Shown: one piece after another, positions 1 through 10,089 of the stretch
Layout of the letters: every line of letters begins with the position of its first letter
Position numbering within the stretch: position 1 is the stretch's first letter
Assembly: GCA_019637695.1 (NCBI GenBank)
Contig: JAHBVG010000039.1
Location: 1 to 55,672 of the forward strand
Direction: 5' to 3'
DNA length: 55,672 bases
From: Caldilineaceae bacterium
GTDB lineage: Bacteria > Chloroflexota > Anaerolineae > Caldilineales > Caldilineaceae
Position numbers and translations under genes: made by a program
The notes under the pieces: generated by a model
Databases searched by the model: none
The model's input: only the letters and a program-made list of their open reading frames with translations
Told to the model about the DNA's origin: nothing

Positions 1-173
1 TAGCAGGGACAGGTTGCAGGCAGTAGGGCGACAGTGCGATGACCAGAACAAGCATCAAGTTCTTTGCGATGCACCGAGGCTCACAATGCGGCAGGGGCAT
101 CGATCCATATCCCTGCCGACTTTCGCACGTTTCTCGCTATCTACATGCATAGCAGATTCTTCGGAGGTAGCGT

Positions 174-1160
174 ATGGTTACCTATCTATTGCGCCGTACT
201 TTGTTGGCGTTATTCACCGTGTTGGTGATCTCAGTACTCTCGTTTGTGATCATCCAATTACCGCCCGGTGATTACGTCACTTCCTATATTGCGCAGATGT
301 CGGCCTCTGGCAGCTTGATTACCCAACAGGAGGCGGAAAACCTGCGTGAACTCTATGGGTTGGATCGACCCATGTACGTCCAATATATGAACTGGATGCG
401 CCTGGTGCTGCAAGGCAACTTCGGCATGTCGATGGAATGGCGACGGCCCGTTTCCGAGGTGATCGGCGAACGGCTCTTCTTGACGATGATCATGTCGCTG
501 GTGACGGTGATCTTTACCTGGCTCTTAGCCCTGCCCATCGGTATCTATTCGGCTGTACGTCAATATTCCATCGGCGACTATTTTGCTACATTTATCGGTA
601 TGATCGGGCTGGCTGTGCCCAATTTTCTACTGGCGTTGGTAATGATGTACCTGGGGTTTGTCTATTTCGACGCCGACATTGGGGGGCTTTTCTCCGCAGA
701 GTATGCCAATGCTCCGTGGAGTTGGGCGCGTGTCCGCGATCTGTTGCAGCACCTGCCGTTGCCAGCGCTGATTCTAGGGTTGAGCAGCAGCGCCCAGTTG
801 ATCCGCATTATGCGCGCTAATTTACTGGACGAGCTGCGCAAGCCTTATGTCACCACTGCCATTGCCAAAGGGATGCATCCGGTTCGCGCCATTCTGAAAT
901 ACCCGGTGCGGGTGGCGTTGAACCCCTTTATCAGCACGATTGGGTATCTTTTGCCCTTTATTGTATCGGGCAGCGTGATCGTCTCGATGGTGCTGGGGTT
1001 GCCCACCGTAGGGCCGGTACTCTTCAAAGCGTTGATCGCACAGGACATGTTGTTGGCGGGCACGATTGTACTGTTGCTGGGGGTGTTGACTGTTATCGGC
1101 ACGCTGATTTCTGATTTGCTTTTGGTATGGGTAGATCCACGTATCCGAATGGGAGCGTAG
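174..1160 (+). CDS. Opp/Dpp-type ABC transporter permease (OppB/DppB-like), operon 1
   Basis: This is an inner-membrane permease of the peptide/nickel/oligosaccharide importer family (BPD_transp_1). The 328-residue product has an N-terminal membrane segment (about residues 8-30) followed by the family hallmark LPPGDY, an extracytoplasmic region, and five further hydrophobic segments. The cytoplasmic coupling loop around AKGMHPVRAILKYPVR matches OppB-type EAA loops, and the C terminus WVDPRIRMGA is typical. Start ATG 174 is preceded by GGAGG at about 8 nt. It is followed after 2 nt by the OppC-like gene and then by two ATPases, so this is one transcription unit. The operon's own binding protein is not upstream inside the window. 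Substrate is unknown; oligosaccharide or peptide are both possible. Confidence 0.9.
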   Translation: MVTYLLRRTLLALFTVLVISVLSFVIIQLPPGDYVTSYIAQMSASGSLITQQEAENLRELYGLDRPMYVQYMNWMRLVLQGNFGMSMEWRRPVSEVIGERLFLTMIMSLVTVIFTWLLALPIGIYSAVRQYSIGDYFATFIGMIGLAVPNFLLALVMMYLGFVYFDADIGGLFSAEYANAPWSWARVRDLLQHLPLPALILGLSSSAQLIRIMRANLLDELRKPYVTTAIAKGMHPVRAILKYPVRVALNPFISTIGYLLPFIVSGSVIVSMVLGLPTVGPVLFKALIAQDMLLAGTIVLLLGVLTVIGTLISDLLLVWVDPRIRMGA

Positions 1161-1162
1161 GG

Positions 1163-2308
1163 ATGACAACTTCATCTCCCCAAACTCTGACGCAGCCTGC
1201 CGTTGTGGCGGATGTCAAAGAACGAACCTATGTCGCCAGCCAATGGAAGCTAATGTGGAAGCGTTTTGTGCGTCACCGGTTGGCGATAGTGGGCGGTGTG
1301 TTGATCATTCTTTTCTATATCGCGGCATTGTTTGCGGATTTCTTCGCTTACGCCCCGCCAGAGAGTTCCAGCGCACAACGGTCGCTGATTCCGCCGCAGC
1401 CAATCCACTGGTTCGATCAAGGACGCTGGAATCCTTATGTCTATCCGCTGGCGCGCCGTCGCGACCCGGCGACCTTTCAACTGGTTTATACGCCCGATAC
1501 TACGCGTAAGATTCGGCTTACCTTCTTTGGACAGGGCTTCTCCTACAGACTTTTCGGATTGATACCGACCGATCGCCACCTGTTAGGTGTACAAGGCGGC
1601 GCAGAAGCAGTCGATACACTCTTCTTGCTGGGAACCGATATGCAGGGGCGGGATATGTGGTCGCGCTTGATCTACGCCACACGAGTCTCGTTGACGATTG
1701 GGTTGGCGGGTGTGGCGATTAGTCTGCTGCTAGGATTGATCTTTGGCGGCATATCGGGCTTGAGAGGAGGTGTCGCGGATGAGATCATCCAACGTGTGAT
1801 CGAAGTGTTGCGCTCAATTCCCACGATTCCCCTATGGATGGGTCTGGCCGCGGCCCTGCCCCGCACATGGAATATCATCCAGGTTTATTTTGCGATTACC
1901 ATCATTATCTCGCTGATCAGTTGGACAGAACTGGCGCGAGTGGCGCGTGGGCGCTTCCTGGCCTTGCGTGAAGAGGATTTTATTACCTCTGCCCGGTTAG
2001 ATGGCTGTAGCCACCGGCAGATCATCTTTGGTCACATGGTGCCTTCATTTCTGAGCCACATTATCGCCGCCACCACACTGGCCCTACCCGTGATGATCAT
2101 CAGCGAGACGGCATTGAGCTTTTTAGGGCTGGGTCTGCGGCCACCGGCAATTAGCTGGGGTGTAATGCTTCAGCAAGCGCAGAATGTACAGGCGATTGCG
2201 CTGACGCCCTGGCTGCTCTACCCGGCGATTCCGGTTGTCGTCGCGGTGCTGGCATTTAACTTTCTGGGGGATGGTCTGCGCGATGCGGCTGATCCCTATT
2301 CAAGATAG
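1163..2308 (+). CDS. Opp/Dpp-type ABC transporter permease (OppC/DppC-like), operon 1
   Basis: This is the second permease of the heterodimeric membrane channel. The product has 381 residues when started at ATG 1163, directly behind the stop of the first permease; an upstream in-frame ATG at 1127 would lie inside that gene and is rejected. One membrane segment (about 38-58) is followed by an unusually long extracytoplasmic loop of about 110 residues with aromatic patches such as WFDQGRWNPYVY, then the family motif LGTDMQGRDM, then five membrane segments. The coupling loop contains ARLDGCSHRQIIFGHMVP, and the C terminus [13 protein letters not shown] is typical for OppC. The long loop is shared with the paralogue at 7904, which suggests a subfamily trait rather than damage. 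Confidence 0.9.
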   Translation: MTTSSPQTLTQPAVVADVKERTYVASQWKLMWKRFVRHRLAIVGGVLIILFYIAALFADFFAYAPPESSSAQRSLIPPQPIHWFDQGRWNPYVYPLARRRDPATFQLVYTPDTTRKIRLTFFGQGFSYRLFGLIPTDRHLLGVQGGAEAVDTLFLLGTDMQGRDMWSRLIYATRVSLTIGLAGVAISLLLGLIFGGISGLRGGVADEIIQRVIEVLRSIPTIPLWMGLAAALPRTWNIIQVYFAITIIISLISWTELARVARGRFLALREEDFITSARLDGCSHRQIIFGHMVPSFLSHIIAATTLALPVMIISETALSFLGLGLRPPAISWGVMLQQAQNVQAIALTPWLLYPAIPVVVAVLAFNFLGDGLRDAADPYSR

Positions 2309-2334
2309 CGTTTAGGCGACTGTAGGAGCAGGCG

Positions 2335-3405
2335 ATGAGCAATGCGGAAATGCTCTTAGAGATCCAAGGGCTCAAAACCCACTTCTTTACAGACGAAGGG
2401 CTTGTGCGCGCCGTGGACGGGGTAGACATGGCGATTAAGCGCGGGCAGACGCTGTGTGTAGTCGGCGAGAGTGGCTGTGGCAAAAGCATTACCGCTCGTT
2501 CTATTCTGCAAATTGTCGAACGCCCGGGCCGTATTGTAGAAGGCAAGATCCTTTACCATCGGCGGCAAACCACCCAGGATACACACCAGACCACAGAGAT
2601 CATCGATTTGGCTGCGCTAGAACCGTGGGGACGAGAGATTCGTGACATTCGCGGCAAGGATATTGCCATGATCTTTCAGGAACCGATGACGTCGCTCAGC
2701 CCTGTACACACGATTGGCGATCAGATTGTAGAGACCATTCGCCTGCACAACCCGCTCCCCAAAAACGAGGCGCTCACCCTGGCCGCCGATATGCTGCGCC
2801 GGGTTGGCATCCCCAGGCCCGCTCAACAGTTGAACAGCTACACCTTTCAACTGAGCGGTGGTATGCGCCAGCGCGCCATGATTGCCATGGCCCTTTCGTG
2901 CAACCCCAGCCTGTTGATCGCCGATGAACCCACCACTGCGCTGGACGTGACGACACAGGCGCAGATCCTCGACCTGATGTGGGATCTTAAAGAAGATTTT
3001 GGCATGAGTATTCTTTTCATCACCCACGATCTGGGGGTGGTGGCAGAGATTGCCGACGAGGTAGCGGTGATGTATTTGGGCGTCGTGGTCGAGTGGGGAA
3101 ATGTCTATACGATTTTTCGTGAACCCAAACATCCCTATACCCGCGCGCTCCTGAACTCTATCCCCACGCTGGATATTCAGCCCGGTCATTACCTGGACTC
3201 GATTCGCGGCATGGTTCCCGATCCTTATAATCGTCCGCCCGGCTGCCCATTTCATACCCGCTGCAACGACTTTCTGCCCGGCCTTTGTGATCTACAAATG
3301 CCGCCGCGTACCCTCCTTGCCGATGGACATGAGGTACGCTGTTGGCTCTATGAAGATCACAAAGAGGTTCACCTGAGCGTATTTTCGCGTGGAGAAAGCG
3401 TATGA
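2335..3405 (+). CDS. Opp/Dpp ABC transporter ATP-binding protein (OppD-like), operon 1
   Basis: This is the cytoplasmic ATPase subunit that powers the importer. The 356-residue product has Walker A GESGCGKS at residues 44-51, the Q-loop region [12 protein letters not shown], signature LSGGMRQR, Walker [13 protein letters not shown] and the H-loop ITHDLGV. The C-terminal oligopeptide_DPP extension [10 protein letters not shown], a cysteine motif that binds an iron-sulphur cluster in some family members, is present. An AGGAG precedes the ATG. Its last four bases overlap the start of the next ATPase gene (ATGA), so translation is probably coupled. OppD and OppF form an ATPase heterodimer. Confidence 0.92.
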   Translation: MSNAEMLLEIQGLKTHFFTDEGLVRAVDGVDMAIKRGQTLCVVGESGCGKSITARSILQIVERPGRIVEGKILYHRRQTTQDTHQTTEIIDLAALEPWGREIRDIRGKDIAMIFQEPMTSLSPVHTIGDQIVETIRLHNPLPKNEALTLAADMLRRVGIPRPAQQLNSYTFQLSGGMRQRAMIAMALSCNPSLLIADEPTTALDVTTQAQILDLMWDLKEDFGMSILFITHDLGVVAEIADEVAVMYLGVVVEWGNVYTIFREPKHPYTRALLNSIPTLDIQPGHYLDSIRGMVPDPYNRPPGCPFHTRCNDFLPGLCDLQMPPRTLLADGHEVRCWLYEDHKEVHLSVFSRGESV

Positions 3406-4466
3406 ACCCGGTGCTTCAGCCCCGCACAGATCCGCAAGGGTTGCAGAATCGTCTGCTGTTAGAGATAGAAAATCTCAAAATGCACTTTCCGATCCGCCGT
3501 GGGCTGTTGCGCCGCGTGACCGGCCATGTCAAGGCGGTAGACGGTGTCAGCTTGTCCGTGTATCAGGGGGAGACTCTGGGGTTGGTAGGCGAGAGCGGAT
3601 GTGGAAAGACCACTACCGGGCGCTGTATTATTCGCATCTACAAACCTACAACAGGCCGTATTCTCTACTATCAAAATGGCGCGCCGGTCAATATGGCGGC
3701 GCTACAAGAACATCAGCTAAAGCCATATCACCAAGAGATTCGTATGATCTTTCAAGATCCCTACTCCTCATTGGATCCGCGCATGCCTGTGCTGGAGATT
3801 GTGGGCGAGCCGCTGAAGATCAACCACATTGCCAGCGGTCGAGCGCTGGAAGATCGGGTAGCCGCGCTCTTGGAACGGGTAGGGCTGCGGCCCGAATATA
3901 TGCACCGCTACCCTCATGCTTTTAGCGGAGGCGAACGCCAGCGGATTGGGATTGCGCGCGCATTGGCGCTGAATCCGCGCCTGGTGATCTGCGACGAGGC
4001 TGTCTCTGCGCTGGACGTGTCGGTGCGGGCGCAAATTCTCAACCTGTTACGCGATCTACAGCAAGAGTTTGATCTGACCTATCTCTTTGTGGCCCATGAT
4101 CTGAGTGTGGTCAAATATATCTGTGACCGCGTGGCCGTGATGTATGTGGGGAAATTGGTTGAGTTGGCCGAAACAACAACGCTCTATGCGCAACCGCGTC
4201 ACCCCTATACTGAGGCGCTTCTATCTGCGGTACCCAAACCCGATCCGCTGCTGCGCGATCGCTCACGGCGGATCACCCTGGAAGGCGAAGTCGCTGATCC
4301 AGCAAACCCACCGAGTGGCTGTTACTTTCATCCGCGCTGCCGATTTAGTGACGGCGCCCGCTGTGTGCATGAAGAACCCGAGTTGCGCCCGATTGAGCCA
4401 GGCCATTTTGTGGCATGTCACTATGCAGAAACGCTAACCCTGCGCGGTGTTACGGCGAAAGCATGA
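3402..4466 (+). CDS. Opp/Dpp ABC transporter ATP-binding protein (OppF-like), operon 1
   Basis: This is the second ATPase subunit of operon 1, with 354 residues. Visible motifs are the OppF-type N terminus ([14 protein letters not shown]), Walker [11 protein letters not shown]-loop [12 protein letters not shown], signature FSGGERQR, Walker [15 protein letters not shown] and H-loop VAHDLSVV. The proline usual after the Walker B glutamate is replaced by alanine, a common neutral variant. The C-terminal [12 protein letters not shown] is the family's cysteine motif. It overlaps the upstream ATPase by 4 nt and ends the first transporter block. About 200 nt without a gene follow before the binding-protein gene. 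Confidence 0.92.
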   Translation: MNPVLQPRTDPQGLQNRLLLEIENLKMHFPIRRGLLRRVTGHVKAVDGVSLSVYQGETLGLVGESGCGKTTTGRCIIRIYKPTTGRILYYQNGAPVNMAALQEHQLKPYHQEIRMIFQDPYSSLDPRMPVLEIVGEPLKINHIASGRALEDRVAALLERVGLRPEYMHRYPHAFSGGERQRIGIARALALNPRLVICDEAVSALDVSVRAQILNLLRDLQQEFDLTYLFVAHDLSVVKYICDRVAVMYVGKLVELAETTTLYAQPRHPYTEALLSAVPKPDPLLRDRSRRITLEGEVADPANPPSGCYFHPRCRFSDGARCVHEEPELRPIEPGHFVACHYAETLTLRGVTAKA

Positions 4467-4662
4467 GAAGAGTCGCAGGTTGCAAGTTGACGTGACTGAC
4501 GATCCGTAGCTCGCCTGTGTCGCTACCCTCTCGTGCAAGTGACCATACACCGCCTCATATCTCACCGTGATTTCAGAGAAAGGAGCATTCTATACGCTAC
4601 TTCAATTCATCGGCTACCGTCGAAATTTCATTGCACCGGACCGCTACACCAAGGAGAGAGAG

Positions 4663-6636
4663 ATGAAAAAGAACCTGTTTTATCTGGTGGTCGTGATGCT
4701 GCTAACACTGGCGCTTGCCGCCTGCGGACCCTCCACCCCTGCCGAAACCGGGCAGCCGGTTAGCGAACCAGCGCCGGCCCAACCGAGTACGGCGACTGAT
4801 GCGCCGTCTGCTGGCCGATACAACGAAGCGCCGCAACTGGCAGAGTTGGTCAGAGCAGGCCAGTTGCCGCCTGTGGATGAACGCCTGCCCGAAGAACCGC
4901 TGGTGATTACACCTCGCGACGAGATCGGCAAGTACGGCGGCGAACAACGCGGCGCTGCCTTTGGCCCCCAGATCGGCCAACTCGATACCGAGGCCCTGCG
5001 TATGCAAAGCCTGCTCTTTATCGAGCCGGATCTCGTGTCGCTGACCCCCAATATCTTGCGAGGCTATGAAGCCTCAGATGACTGGAAGACCTGGACACTC
5101 CATCTGCGCGCCGGGATGAAATGGTCCGACGGGCAGCCCTTTACCGCGGATGATTTTATCTTCTGGTACGAGGACATTCTGCTCAACAGCGAGTTGACGC
5201 CTGCGGTGCCTGTGGTTTACATCTCCGGCGGCGAACCGATGAAGGTCACCAAAGTCGACGATGTGACGCTGAGGGTCGAGTTCGCGGAAGCCAATCCAAA
5301 CTTTGATCTGACCATGTCCAAGAGCCATGCCAACGACCGCATGTATGCCCCCAGGCACTACCTGCAACAGTGGCACATCAAGTACAACGAACAGGCCAAC
5401 GATCTGGCCAAGTCGGAGAATTTTGAAACCTGGGTCCAGGCATTCGCCTACCATGACACCCACACCCAGGCCCAGCAGGACACCAACCTGCCCGATATCA
5501 CCCCATGGGTTTTGACAAGCATTGACGAGTTGGGCAACAAGTACTTTGAGCGCAATCCTTACTTCTGGATGGTAGACACGGCTGGCAATCAATTGCCCTA
5601 TATCGACCGCCAGATCGCGGTGATGGTCAAGGATGCTCAGGTCAGAACGCTGAAGTTCATCTCGCGCGAGCTGGACAATGCCGGCGAGAATCCGCTGCCG
5701 GTTGGGGATTACCCGCTCTATGTTGAGAATGAAGAGACTGGCGACTACAAAGTATATCTCTTCGACAACAGCCGCGGCAACGATGTGGGCGTCTCCTTCA
5801 ACCAGACCGACAAAGATCCGGTCTTGCGCTCGCTCTTTAACGATGTGCGCTTCCGCCAGGCCATGTCGCTGGCGATCAACCGCCCGCAGATCAACGACAT
5901 CCTTTACTTCGGCAGAGCCAAAGTGCGCCAGGCCACCATCCCTGATTCGGTCTCCTTCTACGAGGAGTGGATGGGCAACTACTATGCAGACTTCGACCCA
6001 GATCAGGCGAATGCGCTGTTGGATGAGATCGGGCTGGCGTGGGATGCCGCCGGACGGGTGCGGTTGCGATCTGATGGCAGACCGCTCGAACTTGTCATCG
6101 AATGCTGGACTGAATTCTGCCCCCATTCTGAGTTGATCGCCGAGATGTGGACTGAAAATGTGGGCGTCAAGACGACCATGAGCCAGATTGAACGCTCGCT
6201 CTCGATTGAGCGCAGCGAGGCCAATGATCAGAGCGTCTATGCGCATCCGTATGATGCGATTGCCGAGCCTAACCTGCGTGCGGCCAATTGCAGCCGGCTG
6301 CGCCCGCTCGGTACGCACAACTATGCGCCGCTCTGGCGTAACTGGTACAACAGCCGGGGCGCGCAAGGCGAGGAACCCCCTCAAGTCAACCAAGATCTGA
6401 TGGAACTCTGTGATCGCTACGCCGCTGCCATTCCCGGCTCCGAAGAATATATGGCAATCGGCAAAGAGATGGCAACGCTCTACACTGAACAGTTGTACAG
6501 CCTGGGCGCTTCGGTCGCCCCGCGTGTGATCATCATCTCCAACCGCCTGGGCAACGCGCCCACCGAAGGCATGTTCTCAGGTGACTATTCGTTCTGGGTT
6601 CCCTATCGTGGGGCGCAGTGGTACATCAAGTATTAG
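4663..6636 (+). CDS. Family 5 extracellular solute-binding lipoprotein
   Basis: This protein captures substrate outside the membrane for an Opp-type importer. Start ATG 4663 is chosen because AAGGAGAGAG lies just upstream and the product then begins with a clean lipoprotein signal (MKKNLFYLVVVMLLTLALAAC, cysteine at residue 21). Earlier in-frame starts would bury the signal. The 657-residue length is long for SBP_bac_5. Family features include LHLRAGMKWSDGQPFTADDF near residue 150 and the later RFRQAMSLAINRPQIN region. It sits between the two tandem transporter operons and could serve either or both. Related long family 5 proteins often bind oligosaccharides, so a sugar ligand is as likely as a peptide. 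Ligand specificity cannot be read from the sequence. Confidence 0.9.
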   Translation: MKKNLFYLVVVMLLTLALAACGPSTPAETGQPVSEPAPAQPSTATDAPSAGRYNEAPQLAELVRAGQLPPVDERLPEEPLVITPRDEIGKYGGEQRGAAFGPQIGQLDTEALRMQSLLFIEPDLVSLTPNILRGYEASDDWKTWTLHLRAGMKWSDGQPFTADDFIFWYEDILLNSELTPAVPVVYISGGEPMKVTKVDDVTLRVEFAEANPNFDLTMSKSHANDRMYAPRHYLQQWHIKYNEQANDLAKSENFETWVQAFAYHDTHTQAQQDTNLPDITPWVLTSIDELGNKYFERNPYFWMVDTAGNQLPYIDRQIAVMVKDAQVRTLKFISRELDNAGENPLPVGDYPLYVENEETGDYKVYLFDNSRGNDVGVSFNQTDKDPVLRSLFNDVRFRQAMSLAINRPQINDILYFGRAKVRQATIPDSVSFYEEWMGNYYADFDPDQANALLDEIGLAWDAAGRVRLRSDGRPLELVIECWTEFCPHSELIAEMWTENVGVKTTMSQIERSLSIERSEANDQSVYAHPYDAIAEPNLRAANCSRLRPLGTHNYAPLWRNWYNSRGAQGEEPPQVNQDLMELCDRYAAAIPGSEEYMAIGKEMATLYTEQLYSLGASVAPRVIIISNRLGNAPTEGMFSGDYSFWVPYRGAQWYIKY

Positions 6637-6658
6637 TGCGGTGAGGAATGAGTCCATC

Positions 6659-6783
6659 TCGCTAAGCTAAACCGCCTGGGAGAGATTAGGCGATTAGGCG
6701 ATTGAGGGATTGCCAGAGATAGCGTAACATTTCTGAATCCCCAATCTCTTAATCGCCCAATCTCTAACCTTAAGCGTTAGCGT
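6659..6783 (+). repeat. Fold-back intergenic repeat built from GATTAGGC-like words
   Basis: The left arm (about 6678-6711) repeats AGAGATTAGGCGATTAGGCG-like words. The right arm (about 6735-6769) carries the reverse complement (AATCCCCAATCTCTTAATCG), giving an imperfect stem of about 33 bp. Flanking CGCTAAGCTAA and TTAAGCGTTAGCG extend the outer symmetry. It fills most of the gap between the binding-protein gene and the next permease and could act as a hairpin that limits read-through. It is one member of a class described in the findings. Confidence 0.6.
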
Positions 6784-6817
6784 GTGCCGGTTAGTGTCTA
6801 TGTCCTTTGAAGCACAA

Positions 6818-6872
6818 TGAAAAATGGACAATGGACAGGGCGACAACCGATCCCCAATCCCCAGTCCCCAGT
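6818..6872 (+). repeat. Short-word tandem repeats (AATGGACA and CCCCAGT)
   Basis: Two copies of AATGGACA at the left and CCCCAAT/CCCCAGT words at the right occupy the leader of the permease at 6902. The two halves are not complementary to each other, unlike the fold-back just upstream. The words resemble the short tandemly repeated sequences known from cyanobacterial intergenic DNA. I see no coding potential. Confidence 0.45.
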
Positions 6873-6901
6873 CCCTATTTTCAAGGTAGAGGAAGGAAAT
6901 T

Positions 6902-7888
6902 GTGAAATATTATCTTTTCCGCCGCCTGCTGTATATGATAATCTTGCTCTTTGCCGTTTCGGCCTTCTCTTTCTTTTTGATCGATCTGCCGCCAGGCGAT
7001 TATCTGACCTCCTATGTGGCGAGTCTGCGCGATTCCAGAGGCGGCGAGGTTGATCTGGCTGAGGTGGAAGCTCTCAAACGCCAATATGGTCTGGATCAGC
7101 CGCTCTACGCGCGCTACCTCAAGTGGATGGCAAACATGCTGCGCGGGGATTTCGGTCGATCCTTTGCCTGGAATATGCCGGTAGCGGGGATGCTCAGTGA
7201 ACGCATGGGCATCACGATCCTCACGGCTGTGTTGACGCTCCTCTTTACCTACGCTGTCGCCATCCCGATTGGGATCTATTCAGCTACCAATCAATATTCG
7301 GTGGGCGACTATTTCTTCACCATCTTGGGCTTTGTGGGGTTGGCCATGCCCACGTTCTTCCTGGCCCTGGTGCTCATGTATTACATCAACCGCGCAACTG
7401 GGTTTAGCGTGGGCGGGCTTTATTCGCCCCAATTTATGAACCAGCCCATGAGTGTGGCTAAATTCATCGACATGCTTCAACATATCGCCATCCTCGTGGT
7501 TGCCGTGGGGATGGCCGGCACGGCCAGCGTGATCCGCATTATGCGCAGCGGCATCCTCGACGAGTTGCAGAAACATTATGTAATCTCGGCGCGCTCCAAA
7601 GGTCTGAGCGAACCGGTCCTGCTCGTCAAATACCCTGTGCGGCTGGCGTTGAATCCGATTATATCGACCATCGGCTGGATCCTCCCCAGCATTGTTTCGG
7701 GCGCTACCGTCACCGCCATCGTCATGAACATCCCCACGATCGGCGCCCTGCTCTACGAGGCGCTGCTGGCTCAGGATACCTACGTGGCCGCGGCCTCGAT
7801 TATGCTCTTATCCTTTATGACGGTGATTGGGATGTTTATTTCGGATGTGCTGCTGGCGATTGTGGATCCACGCATCCGCTTTACTTAA
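6902..7888 (+). CDS. Opp/Dpp-type ABC transporter permease (OppB/DppB-like), operon 2
   Basis: This 328-residue inner-membrane permease is clearly paralogous to the one at 174: same length, LPPGDYLTSYVASL after the first membrane segment, similar AIPIGIYSATNQYSVGDYF and a C terminus in VDPRIRFT. It starts with GTG at 6902 behind GAGGAAGGAAAT. Six membrane segments are visible, with the coupling loop SKGLSEPVLLVKYPVRLALN. It heads a four-gene block (permease, permease, ATPase, ATPase) that follows the binding-protein gene at 4663, from which it is separated by about 265 nt of repeat-rich DNA. Confidence 0.9.
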   Translation: MKYYLFRRLLYMIILLFAVSAFSFFLIDLPPGDYLTSYVASLRDSRGGEVDLAEVEALKRQYGLDQPLYARYLKWMANMLRGDFGRSFAWNMPVAGMLSERMGITILTAVLTLLFTYAVAIPIGIYSATNQYSVGDYFFTILGFVGLAMPTFFLALVLMYYINRATGFSVGGLYSPQFMNQPMSVAKFIDMLQHIAILVVAVGMAGTASVIRIMRSGILDELQKHYVISARSKGLSEPVLLVKYPVRLALNPIISTIGWILPSIVSGATVTAIVMNIPTIGALLYEALLAQDTYVAAASIMLLSFMTVIGMFISDVLLAIVDPRIRFT

Positions 7889-7903
7889 TTCTGAGAGGGA
7901 CTC

Positions 7904-9022
7904 ATGGCAACGATTGCAGTTGGAAAGGGACGCAGGCGAGAGCGCGAAGAAGACGTCTTTGTGGCGACACAATGGACCTTGATGTGGCGCAAGTTTCGCA
8001 AACACAAACTGGCCATGGTCGGCACCTGGATTGTCATCCTCTTTTATGTAGTGACTCTCTTTGCCGAAGTGATCGCCACTCAAGATCCGATTAAACGCAA
8101 CACAGAGTTTATCTATGTGCCGCCACAGCCCATCTTCCTGATCGGCGGCGCGCACGGATTCGGCCCCTACATCAACGGTCTCACCGTCGAAGAAGATCCC
8201 CGCACCTGGCGCAAGATCTACACATTGGATAAAGCGGTCGAGCATCCCATCCGCTTCTTCGTCAAGGGCGATCCCTACAAACTCTGGGGCATCTTTGCGT
8301 CGGACATCCATCTGTTTGGCACAGAATCAGGCCCCTTCTTCTTGTTGGGGACAGACGACTCTGGCCGCGATCTCTTCTCGCGCATTATTTATGGGATTCG
8401 CATTTCCATGTCCATTGGGTTGGTGGGCGTCGCCTTTACCTTTATCCTGGGCAGTGTGCTAGGCGCTATTTCGGGCTATTATGGCGGCATTGTCGATTTT
8501 GTCATCCAACGCGTGATCGAATTCATCCTCTGTATTCCGGCGATCCCGCTTTGGATGGCGCTTTCCGCCGCAGTGCCCAAGGAATGGCCCTCGACCCGCG
8601 TCTATTTTGCCATCTCCATCATCCTTTCGCTGATCGGTTGGTGTGGGCTGGCGCGCGTCGTGCGCGGCAAGATGCTTGAACTGCGCCAGGCTGATTTTAT
8701 CTCCGCGTCCAGGCTGGCGGGGGCGTCGGATGCCTGGCTGATCTTCGATCACATGCTGCCGGGCTTCATCAGCTATTTGATTGTCTCGCTCACCCTCTCC
8801 ATTCCGGGGATGATCCTGGCCGAGACGTCGTTGAGCTTCCTGGGTTTAGGGCTGCGTCCACCGGCTGTCAGCCTGGGCGTATTGCTGCAACAAGCCCAAA
8901 ATGTCAGGACAATTTCGCTCTATCCCTGGCTGATGATCCCTGGCCTGGTGATCTTCATTGTGGTGCTGGCCTTCAACTTTATGGGCGACGGCCTGCGCGA
9001 TGCCGCGGATCCATACAAATAG
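7904..9022 (+). CDS. Opp/Dpp-type ABC transporter permease (OppC/DppC-like), operon 2
   Basis: This is the partner permease of the gene at 6902, with 372 residues. One membrane segment (about 39-59) is followed by a roughly 110-residue extracytoplasmic loop ([20 protein letters not shown]), then [13 protein letters not shown] and the remaining five segments. The coupling loop is around [20 protein letters not shown] and the C terminus [12 protein letters not shown]. The start ATG follows GAGAGGGACTC. It is paralogous to the permease at 1163, including the long loop, which supports duplication of the whole four-gene transporter block. Confidence 0.9.
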   Translation: MATIAVGKGRRREREEDVFVATQWTLMWRKFRKHKLAMVGTWIVILFYVVTLFAEVIATQDPIKRNTEFIYVPPQPIFLIGGAHGFGPYINGLTVEEDPRTWRKIYTLDKAVEHPIRFFVKGDPYKLWGIFASDIHLFGTESGPFFLLGTDDSGRDLFSRIIYGIRISMSIGLVGVAFTFILGSVLGAISGYYGGIVDFVIQRVIEFILCIPAIPLWMALSAAVPKEWPSTRVYFAISIILSLIGWCGLARVVRGKMLELRQADFISASRLAGASDAWLIFDHMLPGFISYLIVSLTLSIPGMILAETSLSFLGLGLRPPAVSLGVLLQQAQNVRTISLYPWLMIPGLVIFIVVLAFNFMGDGLRDAADPYK

Positions 9023-9075
9023 AGAGCAGACCACAGACTGCCGATCATGCACGCGGATTTGAAGGAGAGAGTATT

Positions 9076-10089
9076 TTGGAGAATGATTCGATTTTGCGGG
9101 TGAGAGATCTGCACACCCATTTCATGTTGGATGAAGGCATCCTCAAGGCTGTGGACGGTGTCGATTTTGAGATCCCCAGCCGGAAGACCCTGGGCATGAT
9201 CGGCGAGAGCGGTTCGGGCAAGAGCGTAACCGCCTACTCGATCATGCGCACAGTGCTGCCGCCCGGCAAGGTGGTGCAGGGGAGCATAGAATTTCAGCGC
9301 CAGAGCGGAGAGATCATCGATCTGGCTACCCTTGATCCTTTTGGCCGAACGATCCGGGATATCCGCGGCAAGGAGATCGCTATGATCTTCCAGGAACCCA
9401 TGGCCAGCCTCTCGCCCGTCCACACCATCGGGGACCAGATCTTGGAGATGGTGCTGCTGCATCGGACGCGCAACAAGCGTGAGGCCAAAGAAATTGTACT
9501 CGACATGCTCAACAAAGTCGGCTTGCCCAATCCGCCCCAACGCTATGGGGAATATCCCCATCAATTGTCGGGCGGCATGTGTCAACGCGTCATGATTGCC
9601 CAGGCATTGGCCTGCAACCCTGCCCTCCTCATTGCCGACGAGCCAACGACAGCGCTGGATGTGACGGTCCAGGCCCAGATTCTAGAGTTGATCCAAAGCT
9701 TGCAAGATGAGATGGGGATGTCGGTACTCTACATCACCCACGATCTGGGTGTGATCGCCGAAATCGCCGACACCGTCGCCGTCATGTATCTGGGCCGAAT
9801 TGTGGAATACGCCGACGCGCGCACGATCTTCCGCAACCCGCTGCACCCGTACACACAGCGATTGCTCAAAGCGATCCCCACGCTTTCGCGCCACGCCAGC
9901 ACCTATCTTGAGAACATCGAAGGCAATGTGCCGGTGCCGCTGAATCCGCCGCGTGAATGCGGCTTCTACTCGCGCTGTCTGCTGGCGGAAAAGGGTCTCT
10001 GCGATCACGATGTACCGCCGTTGCTTGAAGTCGAACCGGGCCACCTGGTCCGCTGTTTCCTGGTCCCCAACGGAAGGGTGCGATTCTGA
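9076..10089 (+). CDS. Opp/Dpp ABC transporter ATP-binding protein (OppD-like), operon 2
   Basis: This is the ATPase subunit of the second transporter, 337 residues. A TTG start at 9076 is chosen because GAAGGAGAGAG lies 7 nt upstream and the product [16 protein letters not shown] starts like other OppD proteins. Walker [10 protein letters not shown]-loop [12 protein letters not shown], signature LSGGMCQR, Walker [13 protein letters not shown] and H-loop ITHDLGV are intact. The C-terminal cysteine motif is altered ([11 protein letters not shown]). The stop shares one base with the start of the next gene (TGATG), so translation is coupled. Confidence 0.9.
   Translation: MENDSILRVRDLHTHFMLDEGILKAVDGVDFEIPSRKTLGMIGESGSGKSVTAYSIMRTVLPPGKVVQGSIEFQRQSGEIIDLATLDPFGRTIRDIRGKEIAMIFQEPMASLSPVHTIGDQILEMVLLHRTRNKREAKEIVLDMLNKVGLPNPPQRYGEYPHQLSGGMCQRVMIAQALACNPALLIADEPTTALDVTVQAQILELIQSLQDEMGMSVLYITHDLGVIAEIADTVAVMYLGRIVEYADARTIFRNPLHPYTQRLLKAIPTLSRHASTYLENIEGNVPVPLNPPRECGFYSRCLLAEKGLCDHDVPPLLEVEPGHLVRCFLVPNGRVRF

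Noticed and set aside
14..271. 85-residue open frame at the window start
   Set aside because: It runs across the promoter/leader and into the first permease gene in another frame, has no ribosome site and no recognisable features.
4567..4662. N-terminal extension of the binding protein at 4663
   Set aside because: It would place 32 polar residues before a clean lipoprotein signal, and the ribosome site AAGGAGAGAG is at 4651, inside that extension.
5074..6393. 439-residue antisense open frame
   Set aside because: It is the mirror of the solute-binding protein gene, whose family features and signal peptide are clear; long antisense frames are expected at this base composition.
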